Notes: generated by a model not told the origin, from the letters alone. A stretch of DNA of 64,000 nt from Colwellia sp. MB3u-41 (GCF_014076845.1 NZ_JACGUT010000079.1:248001-312000); one strand, 5' to 3'; shown: positions 16,352-26,499, counted from the first letter of the stretch. Translations and numbers: made by a program.

Positions 16352-19300
16352 ATGTTCCCCAACTGGCAATTGTCTGTATTGAGTATTGGTTATATTGGCC
16401 TGCTTTTTCTTATTGCCTATTTAGGCAATAAATACCGACATAAAATCGTTCGAAAAAGTCAGGGCATTATTTATGCATTAACGTTAGGTGTGTACTGTAC
16501 GTCATGGAGTTTCTTAGGGACCACCGGACAAGCGTCGACAAACTTTCTTTCCCATATTCCTATTTATTTAGGCCCTATATTATTATTTGCTTTTGCTTGG
16601 CCTTTTATTCAACGTATTGTTCGTGTCAGTTTAAAATTAAACTTAACCTCTCTTGCCGACTTACTCGCTTCTCGTTACGGAAAATCGCATAACTTAGCAA
16701 TTATGGTCACAATTGTTGCTTTAGTCGGCACCATGCCCTATATCGCACTACAGTTAAAGGCGATTGTCTATTCTTTTCAACAACTTCAAGCAGAACAAAC
16801 GTTAGTCACTTGGCGCTTTGGACTTATTTCAAGCTTAGTACTTGCCGGCTTCACCGTTATATTTGGTATTCGTCATATCGATGTTACAGAACGCCACCCT
16901 GGCGTTATGCTCGCCATTGCTTTTGAATCTTTAGTAAAACTTTTTGCCTTTCTTGCTGTGGGTATATTTGTCACTTTTTTCGTTTTCGACTCGCCCATGG
17001 ATATTTGGTACAAATCAGGGGCAAATTTACAACTTGAACAACAGCTTAACTTCCCCAACATGATGTCAATGTTGGCAATGTTAGTGATTGTAATGGCGGC
17101 ATTCTTGTCTTTACCTCGACAGTTTCAAGTGATGGTCGTTGAACTTAAAAACCCTAAAGATACCAAGCTTAGTCGAAAAGTATTCCCGCTCTATTTATTA
17201 GTTTTTGCTATTTTTGCTGCGCCACTTGGCATCGCAGGCCAAATGATCTTGGGTGATACTGTGCCCTCTGATGCCTATGTTTTGTTCTTACCTTGGCATC
17301 ATCAACAAACCTGGCTAACCCTGTTTGCTTTTCTTGGCGCGATTTCTGCCGCGAGCTCTATGGTTATTATTTCTTCTATTGCGCTGAGTACCATGCTTAG
17401 TAATGAAATCGTTTTTCCCTATATTTTTCGTGCAAGCGAAACTAAAAACACCGACTTTGATGAGTTTCGAATTCGCTTACTCAACATTCGTAAAGCACTT
17501 GTTTTACTTGTTATTTTACTCGGTTATGGTGTTTTCTTAATGACCTCACCAGACACCCTTAGTTCGTTAGGTGAGATTGCTTTTGGTGCTTTTGCTCAAT
17601 TAACGCCGGCACTGGTTGCTGCATTTTATTGGCGAAGAGCCAGTTTAACTGGCGTATATGCCGGTATCTTAATTGGCTTTTCGCTTTGGCTAATACTGAA
17701 TTTTCTTCCACAGTTTGGTTTATATGAACAACCCTTTACTGGCGGATTATTGTCAGCCAATACCACCGCAAGCTTGCTCAGTTTGACCGTAAATATTATT
17801 GTAATGTGGGCATTGTCACAAATAAGTCGGCAAAGCGTACAAGAGCGTGTACAAGCGTCGCTATTTTTAGAGTGGCAAGTACCTAAATTGCTCAGTTCCC
17901 AGAAAAAACGTCATGTTGATGAACGCGATTTAGAAGTATTAGTTTCACGTTTTGTTGGTGAAGGAAAAGCAAAAATAAGCTTTAAGCAATTTCAACAAAG
18001 CATTGTCAAAAAAGAGGTTACACAAAGCGATTATAACCAACAGTTATTACTACATACTGAAAATACACTCGCCAGTGTTATGGGCGCGTCTTCAGCTTGC
18101 TTAGTCTTGTCTTCAGCCTTAGACGGTCGTGATATTGCCCTCGATGAAATTGCGGTATTAGTTGAAGATGCCTCAAGTCAGCAACGAACATTTAGTCAAA
18201 ACTTATTACAAAGTGCAATTGAAAATGCGAGTGAAGGCATTTCCATTGTCGATAATGAACTTAAACTCGTCGCGTGGAACAATAAATATATTGACATGTT
18301 TTCTTACCCTAAGGAGTTGATTTATAAAGGGTGTCCAATAAAGCATCTTATTCGATACAATGCCTCACGCGGTTTGTGTGGTGAAGGCGAAATTAGTCGA
18401 CAAGTGGAAAAACGTTTAGAGTATTTAAGAAACGGAAGCCCTCATAGCTCTGAACGCCAAAATCCAAATGGGCAAGTCATTAGAATTCAAGGTAACCCTT
18501 TACCTGGTGGTGGCTTCGTCATGTTATTTTCTGATGTTACCGCCTATAAAGATGCTGAACGAGTATTAAAAGATACTAATATTGATTTAGAAGCCATTAT
18601 TGCCGAGCGCACCCAAAAATTAGAAAAAACCAATGAAGACTTAGATATTGCCAGAACAAAAGCTGAACAGGCACATATTAAGAAAAGTTTATATTTGAAA
18701 GCCTGTAGTCATGATTTAATGCAACCATTAGAGGCCGCTAGGTTGTTTACTTCAGCGCTGAGTAGCCAAGGGAGTTTAAGTGAAAATCAATTAAGACAAG
18801 TCAAAAACATCGATCATTCTTTAAAAGTTGCCAACGATTTACTGTCTGATTTAGGTGAAATAGCACGTATTGAAAGTGGTAATATTACCGCCCATTATAC
18901 AATTTTTTCTGTGAATGATTTATTCAAAGATTTAGCACAAGAATTCTCAGCTTCCGCCGCTGAATATCACGTTGAATTTAGAGTCGCTTCTTGTAAAGCA
19001 TGGATTACGTCTGATCGAAATTTATTACGTCGTATTTTACAAAACTTAATTGGTAATGCCTTTCGTTACGCCAGCCCAGGTAAAATTTTATTAGGGGCAC
19101 GCATTGTGGGCAAGGACGTTAACATTCAAGTAGTAGATAGTGGTCCAGGTATTCCTCTTGAAAAACAAAAAATTGTTTTCGAGCAGTTTACCCAACTAGA
19201 AAATAGTACCCGTCATACGAGCAGAGGCTTGGGGCTTGGCCTTAACATTACCCAAAGTTTAGCCCAGTTATTAGAACACCCACTGTCGTTAAAATCTAAA

Positions 19301-19789
19301 GATCAGCAAGGTTGTAAATTCTCACTCGCTATTCCCAAAGCTCAGCGACAAGTTAAAATTAACATTGAACAGCCCATCGCTAAAATAGGGTTAAAAGATG
19401 TTACCGTTATGTGTATTGATAATGATCTTGATGTACTTAACGGTATGACTGAGCTATTAAGTGCTTGGCAGTGTAATGTGCTGTCAGCTAACTCTTTTGA
19501 GCAAGCAAAAAAAATATTTTCACTGCACGAAAATGAAGTTGAAATTTTATTAGTCGACTACCAACTCAATAATAACCAAGATGGCTTAATCTTGATAAAA
19601 GCCTTACGCGCCAGCAGTAATCATTATATTCCTGCGATATTAATTACAGCGACCACCGATAGTGATATTGAAGAAAAGACTCAGAAAGCTGACGTTGGTT
19701 TTATGAGGAAGCTTGTTAAGCCAGCAGCACTTCGCGCTATGATGAGCGCGATGTTGGCGAAGAAGTTAAAAGATAATTATGCTGAGTAG
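16352..19789 (+). CDS. CrbS-like hybrid sensor kinase with SLC5 symporter domain
   Basis: An 1145-residue membrane sensor. In order: an SSS/SLC5 symporter-like domain with about 13 helices (1-500), a linker, a PAS domain (about 616-733), a dimerisation domain with the H-box CSHDLMQPLEAARLF (His near 787), an ATPase domain with N-box NLIGNAF and GPGIP and GLGLGL motifs (886-996), and a receiver domain (1015-1139) with phospho-acceptor Asp near 1069 in LLVDYQL. The same layout occurs in CrbS, which in Vibrio controls acetyl-CoA synthetase. ATG 16352 is preferred to an upstream in-frame TTG at 16340. The regulator gene is 23 bp downstream in the opposite direction. Confidence 0.85.
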   Translation: MFPNWQLSVLSIGYIGLLFLIAYLGNKYRHKIVRKSQGIIYALTLGVYCTSWSFLGTTGQASTNFLSHIPIYLGPILLFAFAWPFIQRIVRVSLKLNLTSLADLLASRYGKSHNLAIMVTIVALVGTMPYIALQLKAIVYSFQQLQAEQTLVTWRFGLISSLVLAGFTVIFGIRHIDVTERHPGVMLAIAFESLVKLFAFLAVGIFVTFFVFDSPMDIWYKSGANLQLEQQLNFPNMMSMLAMLVIVMAAFLSLPRQFQVMVVELKNPKDTKLSRKVFPLYLLVFAIFAAPLGIAGQMILGDTVPSDAYVLFLPWHHQQTWLTLFAFLGAISAASSMVIISSIALSTMLSNEIVFPYIFRASETKNTDFDEFRIRLLNIRKALVLLVILLGYGVFLMTSPDTLSSLGEIAFGAFAQLTPALVAAFYWRRASLTGVYAGILIGFSLWLILNFLPQFGLYEQPFTGGLLSANTTASLLSLTVNIIVMWALSQISRQSVQERVQASLFLEWQVPKLLSSQKKRHVDERDLEVLVSRFVGEGKAKISFKQFQQSIVKKEVTQSDYNQQLLLHTENTLASVMGASSACLVLSSALDGRDIALDEIAVLVEDASSQQRTFSQNLLQSAIENASEGISIVDNELKLVAWNNKYIDMFSYPKELIYKGCPIKHLIRYNASRGLCGEGEISRQVEKRLEYLRNGSPHSSERQNPNGQVIRIQGNPLPGGGFVMLFSDVTAYKDAERVLKDTNIDLEAIIAERTQKLEKTNEDLDIARTKAEQAHIKKSLYLKACSHDLMQPLEAARLFTSALSSQGSLSENQLRQVKNIDHSLKVANDLLSDLGEIARIESGNITAHYTIFSVNDLFKDLAQEFSASAAEYHVEFRVASCKAWITSDRNLLRRILQNLIGNAFRYASPGKILLGARIVGKDVNIQVVDSGPGIPLEKQKIVFEQFTQLENSTRHTSRGLGLGLNITQSLAQLLEHPLSLKSKDQQGCKFSLAIPKAQRQVKINIEQPIAKIGLKDVTVMCIDNDLDVLNGMTELLSAWQCNVLSANSFEQAKKIFSLHENEVEILLVDYQLNNNQDGLILIKALRASSNHYIPAILITATTDSDIEEKTQKADVGFMRKLVKPAALRAMMSAMLAKKLKDNYAE

Positions 19790-19812
19790 TGTCAATTAAA
19801 AACAAGCCAATT

Positions 19813-20469
19813 TTAATTATTGATATTCGGTTCAGAGACATTAAGTGGTGCAATAGCGATAACGGCTTGCGTTCTATTACGAACATTGAGTTTACGAAAA
19901 ATAGCGGTTGCGTGAGCTTTTATTGTCGCTTCTGATACATTAAGGTCATATGCAATTTGCTTATTTAATAGACCTTGTGCGAACATCATTAAAATTCGAT
20001 ATTGTTGTTGGGTCAAACTTGCAACACGTTCAGCAATATTACTTTCACCATCACCTTTACTGGCCTGTTCAAAACTTTCTGGCACCCATACTTCACCCGC
20101 TAAAATCTGTTGAATAGCATAAATAATAGTGTCTACGGGCGTAGATTTTGGTACAAAACCTGCTGCACCATACTCCATAGCTTTACAAATGGTGTCATTA
20201 TCTTCATGCGCAGAAATCATGACTACAGGTATTTGTGGAAAGTGATTACGTACGTGAATCAAAGTATTAAAACCATGCGCACCTGGAATATTCAAATCTA
20301 ACAGCACTAAATCACTGTCAGTATTGGCTAACAATTGCTGATCAAGTTGTTCTATTGTTTGTGCTTCTAGCCACTGCGTTTTATTAAACTTAACATCGAG
20401 AGCCGCTAATAACGCCTGTCTAAATAAAGGGTGGTCGTCAGCAACTATTATTTTTTCTGGCTGGAACAT
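19813..20469 (-). CDS. CrbR-like LuxR/NarL-family response regulator
   Basis: A 218-residue response regulator. The receiver domain (about 5-125) has acidic D11-D12, phospho-acceptor D58 in LLDLNIPG and the conserved Lys in VPKS. The C-terminal LuxR helix-turn-helix lies at about 146-210 (TQQQYRILMMFAQGLLNKQIAYDLNVSEATIK read in parts). The closest functional match by architecture and neighbourhood is CrbR, the partner of CrbS. It probably activates acs and carboxylate-uptake genes, possibly the symporter operon at 4.2-6.2 kb (inference). Convergent orientation with the kinase gene means separate promoters. Confidence 0.83.
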   Translation of the reverse strand: MFQPEKIIVADDHPLFRQALLAALDVKFNKTQWLEAQTIEQLDQQLLANTDSDLVLLDLNIPGAHGFNTLIHVRNHFPQIPVVMISAHEDNDTICKAMEYGAAGFVPKSTPVDTIIYAIQQILAGEVWVPESFEQASKGDGESNIAERVASLTQQQYRILMMFAQGLLNKQIAYDLNVSEATIKAHATAIFRKLNVRNRTQAVIAIAPLNVSEPNINN

Positions 20470-20665
20470 AATGTTATACCTTAAAAGTTATTATTTTTAG
20501 TGTAACGGAACTCAAAAAAAATGTTACTAGACTTTAGGCTAACAAGTGATACCTTACGCGATAGTTCTGAGCTTTATTTAACAACGCTGTTGAATATCTT
20601 TAGGCACGATTAACATTATGCCCCTTAATAGATTCAACAACGTATCTAACTGCTCAAACGATAAA

Positions 20666-22138
20666 CTACGCTTTTTTGGGAATATTCTTCAATACCGCAA
20701 CCAGTAACTGCCAATAAAGCGCAACCGCAGCGACATTCACTTTTTCATCGGGTGAATGAGGAAACTTAATGGTCGGTCCAAACGAGACCATATCCCAGTT
20801 TGGATAAGCGGTTTTAAATAAGCCACACTCTAAACCGGCATGAATCACCATAATTTCAGGGACTTTATTAAACAGTGCTTGGTAGGTATCACGGACCGTT
20901 TTCATAATACGGGAACTCGTATCAGGCTTCCACCCGGGATAAGCGCCAGCAAACTCAACCTTTGCTCCTGCCAATGTAAAGACTGAATTCACCATAGACT
21001 CTGCCATTAAACGGCCATCGTCATGTAAACTACGAATGAGAGACATTGCCACAAATTTATGCCCTTTACAGCGAACAACGCCTAAATTAAGCGACGTTTC
21101 TACAATACCTTCAATATCATCACTCATGCGAACAACACCATTTGGACAGGCGTTAAGCGCATTTAAAATTAACGATTGTGTTTTACTATTCCAACACTGG
21201 TCGAAAATCTCTGGTGAAATAAGTAACATATCGATATCAGTTTCAATGCTACCTAATGTCGTACGCAATGTGGCTAAATAAGTGGCTACGCTTACTTTAA
21301 ATGCTGCAACGTCCTTTGTTGTAATAACGAAACTGGCATCAGCTTCACGAGGAATAGCATTGCGTAAGCTACCACCGTTTAAATCAACTAAGCGCAGGTC
21401 GAACTTTTGGCTCGCTTCAAGTAAAAAGCGCACTAAAAGTTTATTTGCGTTAGCGCGACCTGTATCAATGTCGACCCCTGAATGCCCGCCTTTTAAACCA
21501 GAAAGAGACAAGGTAAATGAAGTAAAATCTTGTGCAACATCTTCAAAAACTAGTGTAAAGGTAGCTTCAGCGTCAATGCCACCCGCGCAACCCATATATA
21601 TTTCGCCTTCTTGTTCAGAATCGGTATTAATTAAAATATCACCGTCTAACCAGCCCGCCTCTAAGCCAAAAGCACCGCTCATGCCAGCTTCTTCATCTAT
21701 GGTCACTAAAACTTCTAAAGGCCCATGAACAATATCGTTACTTGCTAAAACCGCTAAAGCTGAGCATAAGCCAATGCCATTATCAGCACCTAATGTGGTG
21801 CCTTCTGCCGTTACCCATTGTCCGTCAGCTTCTTCAACGATATAAGGCTTTATAGCATCCGTTAAAAAGTCATGATCGGAATCCGCATTCTTTTGCGGTA
21901 CCATATCCATATGTGCTTGAAGAATAACACCTTGGCAATTTTCCATGCCTAATGTTGCTGGCTTCTTAATGAAAATATTACCTACGGCATCTTCTTTTAC
22001 CGCTAAACCTTGCTCTTTTGCCCAAGATTGGATCCAAGCTGATATCTTTTGCTCATGCTTTGAAGGGTGCGGAATGCTGCATACTTTTTCAAATAACTGC
22101 CATAAATTCGTTGGTTGAAGTTGTGATAAATTACTCAC
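20666..22138 (-). CDS. pepD: Aminoacyl-histidine dipeptidase PepD
   Basis: A 490-residue M20/M28-fold metallopeptidase, the usual length for PepD. Metal-binding motifs are visible: LQAHMDMV (about 75-82), LGADNGIGL (about 115-123), and IDEEAGMSG (about 147-155) with the catalytic Glu pair. The lid domain lies in the middle and the conserved HAGLECGLF toward the C-terminus. It hydrolyses Xaa-His and other dipeptides (for example carnosine) in the cytoplasm. It is on the same strand as slmA and coaBC but 95 bp downstream of slmA, so it may have its own promoter. Confidence 0.93.
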   Translation of the reverse strand: MSNLSQLQPTNLWQLFEKVCSIPHPSKHEQKISAWIQSWAKEQGLAVKEDAVGNIFIKKPATLGMENCQGVILQAHMDMVPQKNADSDHDFLTDAIKPYIVEEADGQWVTAEGTTLGADNGIGLCSALAVLASNDIVHGPLEVLVTIDEEAGMSGAFGLEAGWLDGDILINTDSEQEGEIYMGCAGGIDAEATFTLVFEDVAQDFTSFTLSLSGLKGGHSGVDIDTGRANANKLLVRFLLEASQKFDLRLVDLNGGSLRNAIPREADASFVITTKDVAAFKVSVATYLATLRTTLGSIETDIDMLLISPEIFDQCWNSKTQSLILNALNACPNGVVRMSDDIEGIVETSLNLGVVRCKGHKFVAMSLIRSLHDDGRLMAESMVNSVFTLAGAKVEFAGAYPGWKPDTSSRIMKTVRDTYQALFNKVPEIMVIHAGLECGLFKTAYPNWDMVSFGPTIKFPHSPDEKVNVAAVALYWQLLVAVLKNIPKKA

Positions 22139-22233
22139 ATTGTTTCCTTAATTTTATTTTAATACTTGTTAGTTTATCTACTTGCTGAAATCGGTATTGC
22201 TAAGAATCGCCTTATAGCCTTTTTGCGCGAATT

Positions 22234-22818
22234 TTATTTACCCGCCATTAAAAATTGCCATTGGTCATTGAAGTCTTCACTGGGTTTCTTGGTAAAACCT
22301 GAACGCACATACTGGCTAATTTTCCCTTCAACAAAGGCGCCTAATATATTGGCTAATGCTTGCTCTGAAATACTAAAGCCTTTACCTTCACGTAATTTTC
22401 GTTCACGTAAAACTTGTTTAAATTGTGTTTCTAACTTTTCAAAATATTGATTAACCCGTGCACGTAACCTTTCGTTTTCGCCCATTAGCGCATCCCCTGC
22501 TAGAATACGGCACATACCTGGGTTACGCTCAGAAAAAACCAACAAAACATGCAAAATATGATGACAACGCACCAACGCTTCTTTGTGATCACTGAGAATT
22601 AAATTTACCCTTGAAAAAGTTGATTCTTCAATAAAATCAATTAAGCCTTCGAACATACGTGCCTTAGAAGGGAAGTGACGATAAAGCGCAGCTTCTGATA
22701 CGCCAACTTCTGCGGCAAGTTTCGCGGTCGTTATTCTCTGACCAGGACAAGTCTCTAGCATTTTGGCTAAACACTCTAAAATTTGTTGTTTGCGATTAGT
22801 TTTTTGCGCTACGGTCAT
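22234..22818 (-). CDS. slmA: Nucleoid occlusion factor SlmA
   Basis: A 194-residue TetR-family DNA-binding protein matching SlmA in length and sequence. The helix-turn-helix ([20 protein letters not shown], about 33-52) is typical. SlmA binds chromosomal SBS sites and disassembles FtsZ over the nucleoid. It lies 11 bp downstream of coaBC on the same strand, the usual gammaproteobacterial order, so the two share a transcript. Confidence 0.93.
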   Translation of the reverse strand: MTVAQKTNRKQQILECLAKMLETCPGQRITTAKLAAEVGVSEAALYRHFPSKARMFEGLIDFIEESTFSRVNLILSDHKEALVRCHHILHVLLVFSERNPGMCRILAGDALMGENERLRARVNQYFEKLETQFKQVLRERKLREGKGFSISEQALANILGAFVEGKISQYVRSGFTKKPSEDFNDQWQFLMAGK

Positions 22819-22829
22819 AAATCGTTCTC

Positions 22830-24050
22830 TTATTTTTTTTCAATATAATGTTGCGAAATTAGTTGTACTAATTGCTCGGCAAGTATTTTTTTTGAAGCTA
22901 ACGGTAACTCCGTTTTATTTTTACTGGAAAAAATCGTTAACGCATTATCATCACTGTTAAAACCTTGGCCTAAAAGTGCAACATTATTGGCGGCAATCAT
23001 ATCAAGATTTTTTCTTTTTAATTTATCTAACGCATAGTGTTCAACATCTTGTGTTTCTGCCGCAAAACCCACGGTAAAAGGTTTTGATGACAAAGCAGCG
23101 ACATTCGCAATAATATCTGGATTTTTCACTAAATTAAGTTGCATTGCATCGGCTGATTTTTTAATTTTCTGTATAGCTACCTCACTAACACGGTAGTCAG
23201 CAACAGCCGCACAAGCGACAAAAACATCTGCTTTCTTTGCAAATTCAAGCGCTTGCTCGTGCATTTGCAACGCACTTTCTACAGCTATTTTCTCACAACC
23301 GTTTGGTACGGAAATATTTACTGGGCCTGAAATAATATGTACTTTTGCGCCAGCCAACTGAGCCGCTTGTGCGATCGCATAACCCATTTTTCCTGAACTG
23401 TGATTAGAGATATAACGCACAGGATCAATAGCTTCACGCGTTGGCCCTGCGGTAACGACCCATGTTTGACCTAATAGCTTTACCTGGGAAGCAATCAAAG
23501 GCTGCTGAAAAAATTCACACATATGTGTTACTAATTTATCAACGTCTAACATCCGCCCTAAACCAACATCACCACAAGCTTGTTCTCCAGCGCCTGGGCC
23601 GAAGACAACCACTTTTCGAGCAATAAGTTTACTCATATTTTCTTGGGTAACTTCAGCATGCCACATTTGTTGATTCATCGCGGGAGCAATCGCTATTGGG
23701 GCAGTCGTTGCTAAACATATTGTCGTTAATAAATCATTTGCCATGCCACAAGTAATACGCGCGATGGCGTCGGCAGTCGCTGGTGCGATTAAAACAAAAT
23801 CGGCCCACTTTGCTAGTTCAATATGTCCCATGGCTAATTCAGCTTGGGTATCAAGTAGGCTATCTGAAACAGCATTTGCCGAAACAGCTTGAAGTGTTAA
23901 TGGCGTAATAAAGGCTTTCGCCGCTGTGGTCATTACGACACGAACATCCGCGCCACGTTCTTTTAAACGGCGCACTAATTCTGGTGTTTTATAAGCAGCA
24001 ATACCGCCAGTAATACCCAGAACTATTTTTTTCCCCTGTAAAATTTGCAT
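22830..24050 (-). CDS. coaBC: Bifunctional phosphopantothenoylcysteine decarboxylase/synthetase CoaBC (Dfp)
   Basis: A 406-residue bifunctional enzyme for two steps of coenzyme A synthesis. The N-terminal flavin-dependent decarboxylase (CoaC, about 1-190) has [10 protein letters not shown] and the PAMNQQMW substrate loop. The C-terminal synthetase (CoaB, about 195-400) has [21 protein letters not shown] split over its nucleotide-binding site and KNPDI. It is divergent from radC, with about 84 bp between start codons. coaD, a later step of the same pathway, is also in this window. Confidence 0.95.
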   Translation of the reverse strand: MQILQGKKIVLGITGGIAAYKTPELVRRLKERGADVRVVMTTAAKAFITPLTLQAVSANAVSDSLLDTQAELAMGHIELAKWADFVLIAPATADAIARITCGMANDLLTTICLATTAPIAIAPAMNQQMWHAEVTQENMSKLIARKVVVFGPGAGEQACGDVGLGRMLDVDKLVTHMCEFFQQPLIASQVKLLGQTWVVTAGPTREAIDPVRYISNHSSGKMGYAIAQAAQLAGAKVHIISGPVNISVPNGCEKIAVESALQMHEQALEFAKKADVFVACAAVADYRVSEVAIQKIKKSADAMQLNLVKNPDIIANVAALSSKPFTVGFAAETQDVEHYALDKLKRKNLDMIAANNVALLGQGFNSDDNALTIFSSKNKTELPLASKKILAEQLVQLISQHYIEKK

Positions 24051-24134
24051 AAACTGCTAGTCTTAATAACGATAAGTGGCGATAAGATACCATTAATTTG
24101 TTCATTTACAAATTGGCTTTGCAAGGATGCGGCG

Positions 24135-24806
24135 ATGTTAAAAGATTGGTTAGAAAATGAAAAACCGAGGGAGAAGTTACTCTACAGAGGCCCCAGCAGT
24201 TTAAGTGACGCTGAATTATTAGCAATATTTTTACGTACGGGGGTAAAAGGTTGCCATGTTGTTGAGCTGGCTCAGCAGCTTTTAAAAAACTTTGGCAGTA
24301 TTGCGGCCATTTATCGCGCGACAGAAAAAGAATTTTGTCAGCACCATGGTTTAGGTGTGGCTAAATACGTGCAGTTACAAGCTTGTTTAGAAATGTCGAA
24401 GCGATACCTTAGCGAGCAATTACAGCAAGGGACAGCATTAACCTCGTCACAAGCAACGCGAGATTATTTAACCAGTGAATTACGGGGAGAAAGCAGAGAG
24501 ATTTTTGCGGTGATGTTTCTCAACAACCAACATCAGGTATTAACTTTTGAACGCTTGTTTTTTGGTACGATTGATGCGGCAGCTGTTTACCCCCGAATAG
24601 TGGTTGAACACGCCTTAAAGCAACAGGCCGCCGCTGTTATATTAGCGCACAATCATCCTTCTGGTATCGCCGAAGCAAGTATTGCTGATAAAAAAATTAC
24701 CAAAAGGTTAGAGCAAGCGCTAAGCTTAATTGACATTCGAGTGCTCGACCACATCATTGTTGCTGGTAACCAATGTTACTCATTTGCTGAGCATGGTGAA
24801 TTATAA
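24135..24806 (+). CDS. radC: RadC (YicR) JAMM-domain protein
   Basis: A 223-residue RadC-family protein. An N-terminal helix-hairpin-helix-like region (about 1-90) precedes a JAB/JAMM domain with the metal motif HNHPSG...D (about residues 172-184). Named for DNA repair, its real function is unresolved. ATG 24135 is chosen over the in-frame 24045 because AAGGA precedes it by about 7 bp and family members start with a [16 protein letters not shown]-like sequence. The adjacency to coaBC and rpmB is conserved in gammaproteobacteria. Confidence 0.92.
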   Translation: MLKDWLENEKPREKLLYRGPSSLSDAELLAIFLRTGVKGCHVVELAQQLLKNFGSIAAIYRATEKEFCQHHGLGVAKYVQLQACLEMSKRYLSEQLQQGTALTSSQATRDYLTSELRGESREIFAVMFLNNQHQVLTFERLFFGTIDAAAVYPRIVVEHALKQQAAAVILAHNHPSGIAEASIADKKITKRLEQALSLIDIRVLDHIIVAGNQCYSFAEHGEL

Positions 24807-24832
24807 TAAACACGATAGGTTAGGAGAGTGAA

Positions 24833-25165
24833 ATGAATGACGCTGAATTAGATCAAAGTATTGTAGACGATAGCGAACGACGACAAACTTTTCGTTTAGA
24901 CATGGAAAAAGAGTTAGTTGATATTCTCTGGATAAATGACCAACAAAAATCGGTGCAACGAAAAATCACTTGTTTAGACTTTTCTCGTGGTGGTTTAAAG
25001 CTTGATTGCGACCATATTATTCCACTTCATACTAAAGTTACGGTGGTTTTTAAAGTGGCCAACCCCGATAGCCAGAATTTATATGGCACAGTGATCAGGT
25101 GTATCAAACAACCTAATGGTTATTTCGAGTTAGCGTTGCGCTTAGAAAATCAAACAGCAAAATAA
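24833..25165 (+). CDS. PilZ-domain protein
   Basis: A 110-residue single-domain PilZ protein. The c-di-GMP motifs are visible: arginines in ERRQTFRL (about residues 15-22) for RxxxR, and DFSRGG (about 48-53) for DxSxxG. It probably binds cyclic di-GMP and acts through a partner. It starts 26 bp after radC and 65 bp before a ParA-like gene, all on one strand, so it may be co-expressed with the ParA/RHH pair. The partner protein is unknown. Confidence 0.85.
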   Translation: MNDAELDQSIVDDSERRQTFRLDMEKELVDILWINDQQKSVQRKITCLDFSRGGLKLDCDHIIPLHTKVTVVFKVANPDSQNLYGTVIRCIKQPNGYFELALRLENQTAK

Positions 25166-25230
25166 AATAGTTGCACTATAATTAATTCTTGATGCTGATG
25201 TTACAACAAGAGGTAAGGACATTTTATATT

Positions 25231-25899
25231 ATGATGATTCTAGTAGGTGGCGAAAAGGGGGGAAGTGGTAAAAGCTGTTTAGCACAGAATTTAGCTGTTT
25301 ATTTTGCCCGTGATAAAAAAGCAATTGTACTGATGGTTGACTGTGATCCACAAAGAACAACGTCTGACTGGATACAAGCAAGAAACTCTGACCCTTCATT
25401 GCCAGCGATAAATTGTATTCAGCTCTACGGAAAGATCCGCAACGATTTGCTCAGTTTGGTACAGCATTATGATTACGTGATTGTTGATTGTGGTGGCCAA
25501 GATAACTTAGCACTACGTGCAGCAATGTCGGTTGCTGACCATGTCATTATTCCACTTCGCCCTAAACGCCGAGATTTAAAAACAGTGCCACACATGGAAG
25601 ATATGCTCAGTACTTGTAAAATGGTTAATCCAAAAATGATCGCCTCTTTTGTCATCACTCAATGTCCATCACTACCCAATCAAGGCAAACGAATTTTAGA
25701 AGCCAAAGAGGTCTGTCATTCATATGGTATTAACGTATTAAACGCAGTAACCTTTAGCCGTAATGTCTATGATGATAGCGAAGAACAAGGATCGTCAGTA
25801 CTAGAAATAGAGCCTCAGGGTAAAGCAGCAATAGAAATGACTGCAATAGCTGAAGAATTATTAGCAATGAAGCCGGACAACTCACATGAGTTTAACTGA
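25231..25899 (+). CDS. ParA/MinD-family ATPase (orphan, chromosomal)
   Basis: A 222-residue deviant-Walker ATPase. It has the signature KGGSGKS at about residues 8-14 and the A'-motif VDCDPQRTTSDW (about 41-52), followed by VIVDCGGQD as Walker B. It lacks an N-terminal DNA-binding extension, like small type Ib ParA/ParF proteins. ATG 25231 is chosen over 25189 because the ParA core begins there and AAGGA lies upstream. Its end overlaps the next gene by 14 bp, so the two are coupled. A role in positioning a cargo (protein cluster or DNA) on the nucleoid is likely from the family; the cargo is unknown. Confidence 0.82.
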   Translation: MMILVGGEKGGSGKSCLAQNLAVYFARDKKAIVLMVDCDPQRTTSDWIQARNSDPSLPAINCIQLYGKIRNDLLSLVQHYDYVIVDCGGQDNLALRAAMSVADHVIIPLRPKRRDLKTVPHMEDMLSTCKMVNPKMIASFVITQCPSLPNQGKRILEAKEVCHSYGINVLNAVTFSRNVYDDSEEQGSSVLEIEPQGKAAIEMTAIAEELLAMKPDNSHEFN

Positions 25900-26266
25900 C
25901 CTAAAAAAAACCACAAAAGCAAAGGAAAAGAAAAGGGAGTTTACTGTTGATGAATTTATTGCTGACGCAGAAAATTATGCGTTAGGTCATCCCGAAATTC
26001 TGAACAACGACAACACCCAAAATGTTTCTATTGAGCAAGCCATTATTGCGGCAAAACAGCAATTGGCCAGTAAGAATACGAAACGTGAGAAACCATTTCG
26101 TCATGCGACTTTCACCCTTAGCGAACAGGCTATTCATCAACTACAAAATCTAGCAAAAGAAACCAAATTAGCTAAATCACATATTATTCGCATTCTAATT
26201 AACGAATTGTGTAATGAAGAACAACACAACAAACTCAAAAAATTGCTCGACTCTGGGATAAATTAA
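25886..26266 (+). CDS. Ribbon-helix-helix-like partner of the ParA ATPase
   Basis: A 126-residue protein with a lysine-rich, probably flexible N-terminus (KKTTKAKEKKREF, about 8-20) and a C-terminal ribbon-helix-helix-like fold: strand FRHATFTL (about 72-79), then helices SEQAIHQLQNLAKET and KSHIIRILINEL. This is the layout of ParG/ParR-type partners of small ParA ATPases, whose basic N-terminus stimulates ATP hydrolysis while the RHH binds DNA. It overlaps the ParA gene by 14 bp. No plasmid genes are nearby, so this is a chromosomal cassette. It could also be a simple repressor of the operon. Confidence 0.7.
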   Translation: MSLTDLKKTTKAKEKKREFTVDEFIADAENYALGHPEILNNDNTQNVSIEQAIIAAKQQLASKNTKREKPFRHATFTLSEQAIHQLQNLAKETKLAKSHIIRILINELCNEEQHNKLKKLLDSGIN

Positions 26267-26389
26267 CAACAATCTTTTATTTATCTGTTCAATTACTCCC
26301 CAATCTTCACATCATATTACTGGAATACCCTCATAAACTCTTGTAAAGCCACATAATATCAGGTTAACATAGTTTTTTTTTATAAAAGC

Positions 26390-26418
26390 TGGCTTTCATT
26401 TTTCAGTTTCACTATAAT
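26390..26418 (+). promoter_or_regulatory. Probable sigma70 promoter of rpmB-rpmG
   Basis: A consensus -10 TATAAT at 26413-26418 has a weak -35 TGGCTT at 26390-26395 with 17-bp spacing. It lies about 80 bp upstream of rpmB, leaving a leader that includes a G-rich stretch. Confidence 0.5.
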
Positions 26419-26499
26419 ATGCCACCTTTTTCAGGATCTCGAGGCGACGGTCTTGGGGAATAATAGTTCGACCTGGAATTAATTTTTGGAGTACTCAGA

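Noticed and set aside
20470-20665. Possible small RNA or operator between crbR and pepD (AACAACG-type repeats)
   Set aside because: The repeats are short and imperfect, with no clear promoter/terminator pair.
21282-21728. 148-codon antisense frame inside pepD
   Set aside because: A shadow of a strongly conserved gene, without a supported start.
25231-26266. Integrated plasmid as the source of the ParA/RHH pair
   Set aside because: No replication initiator, origin repeats, integrase or transfer genes nearby; flanks are core genes in conserved order.
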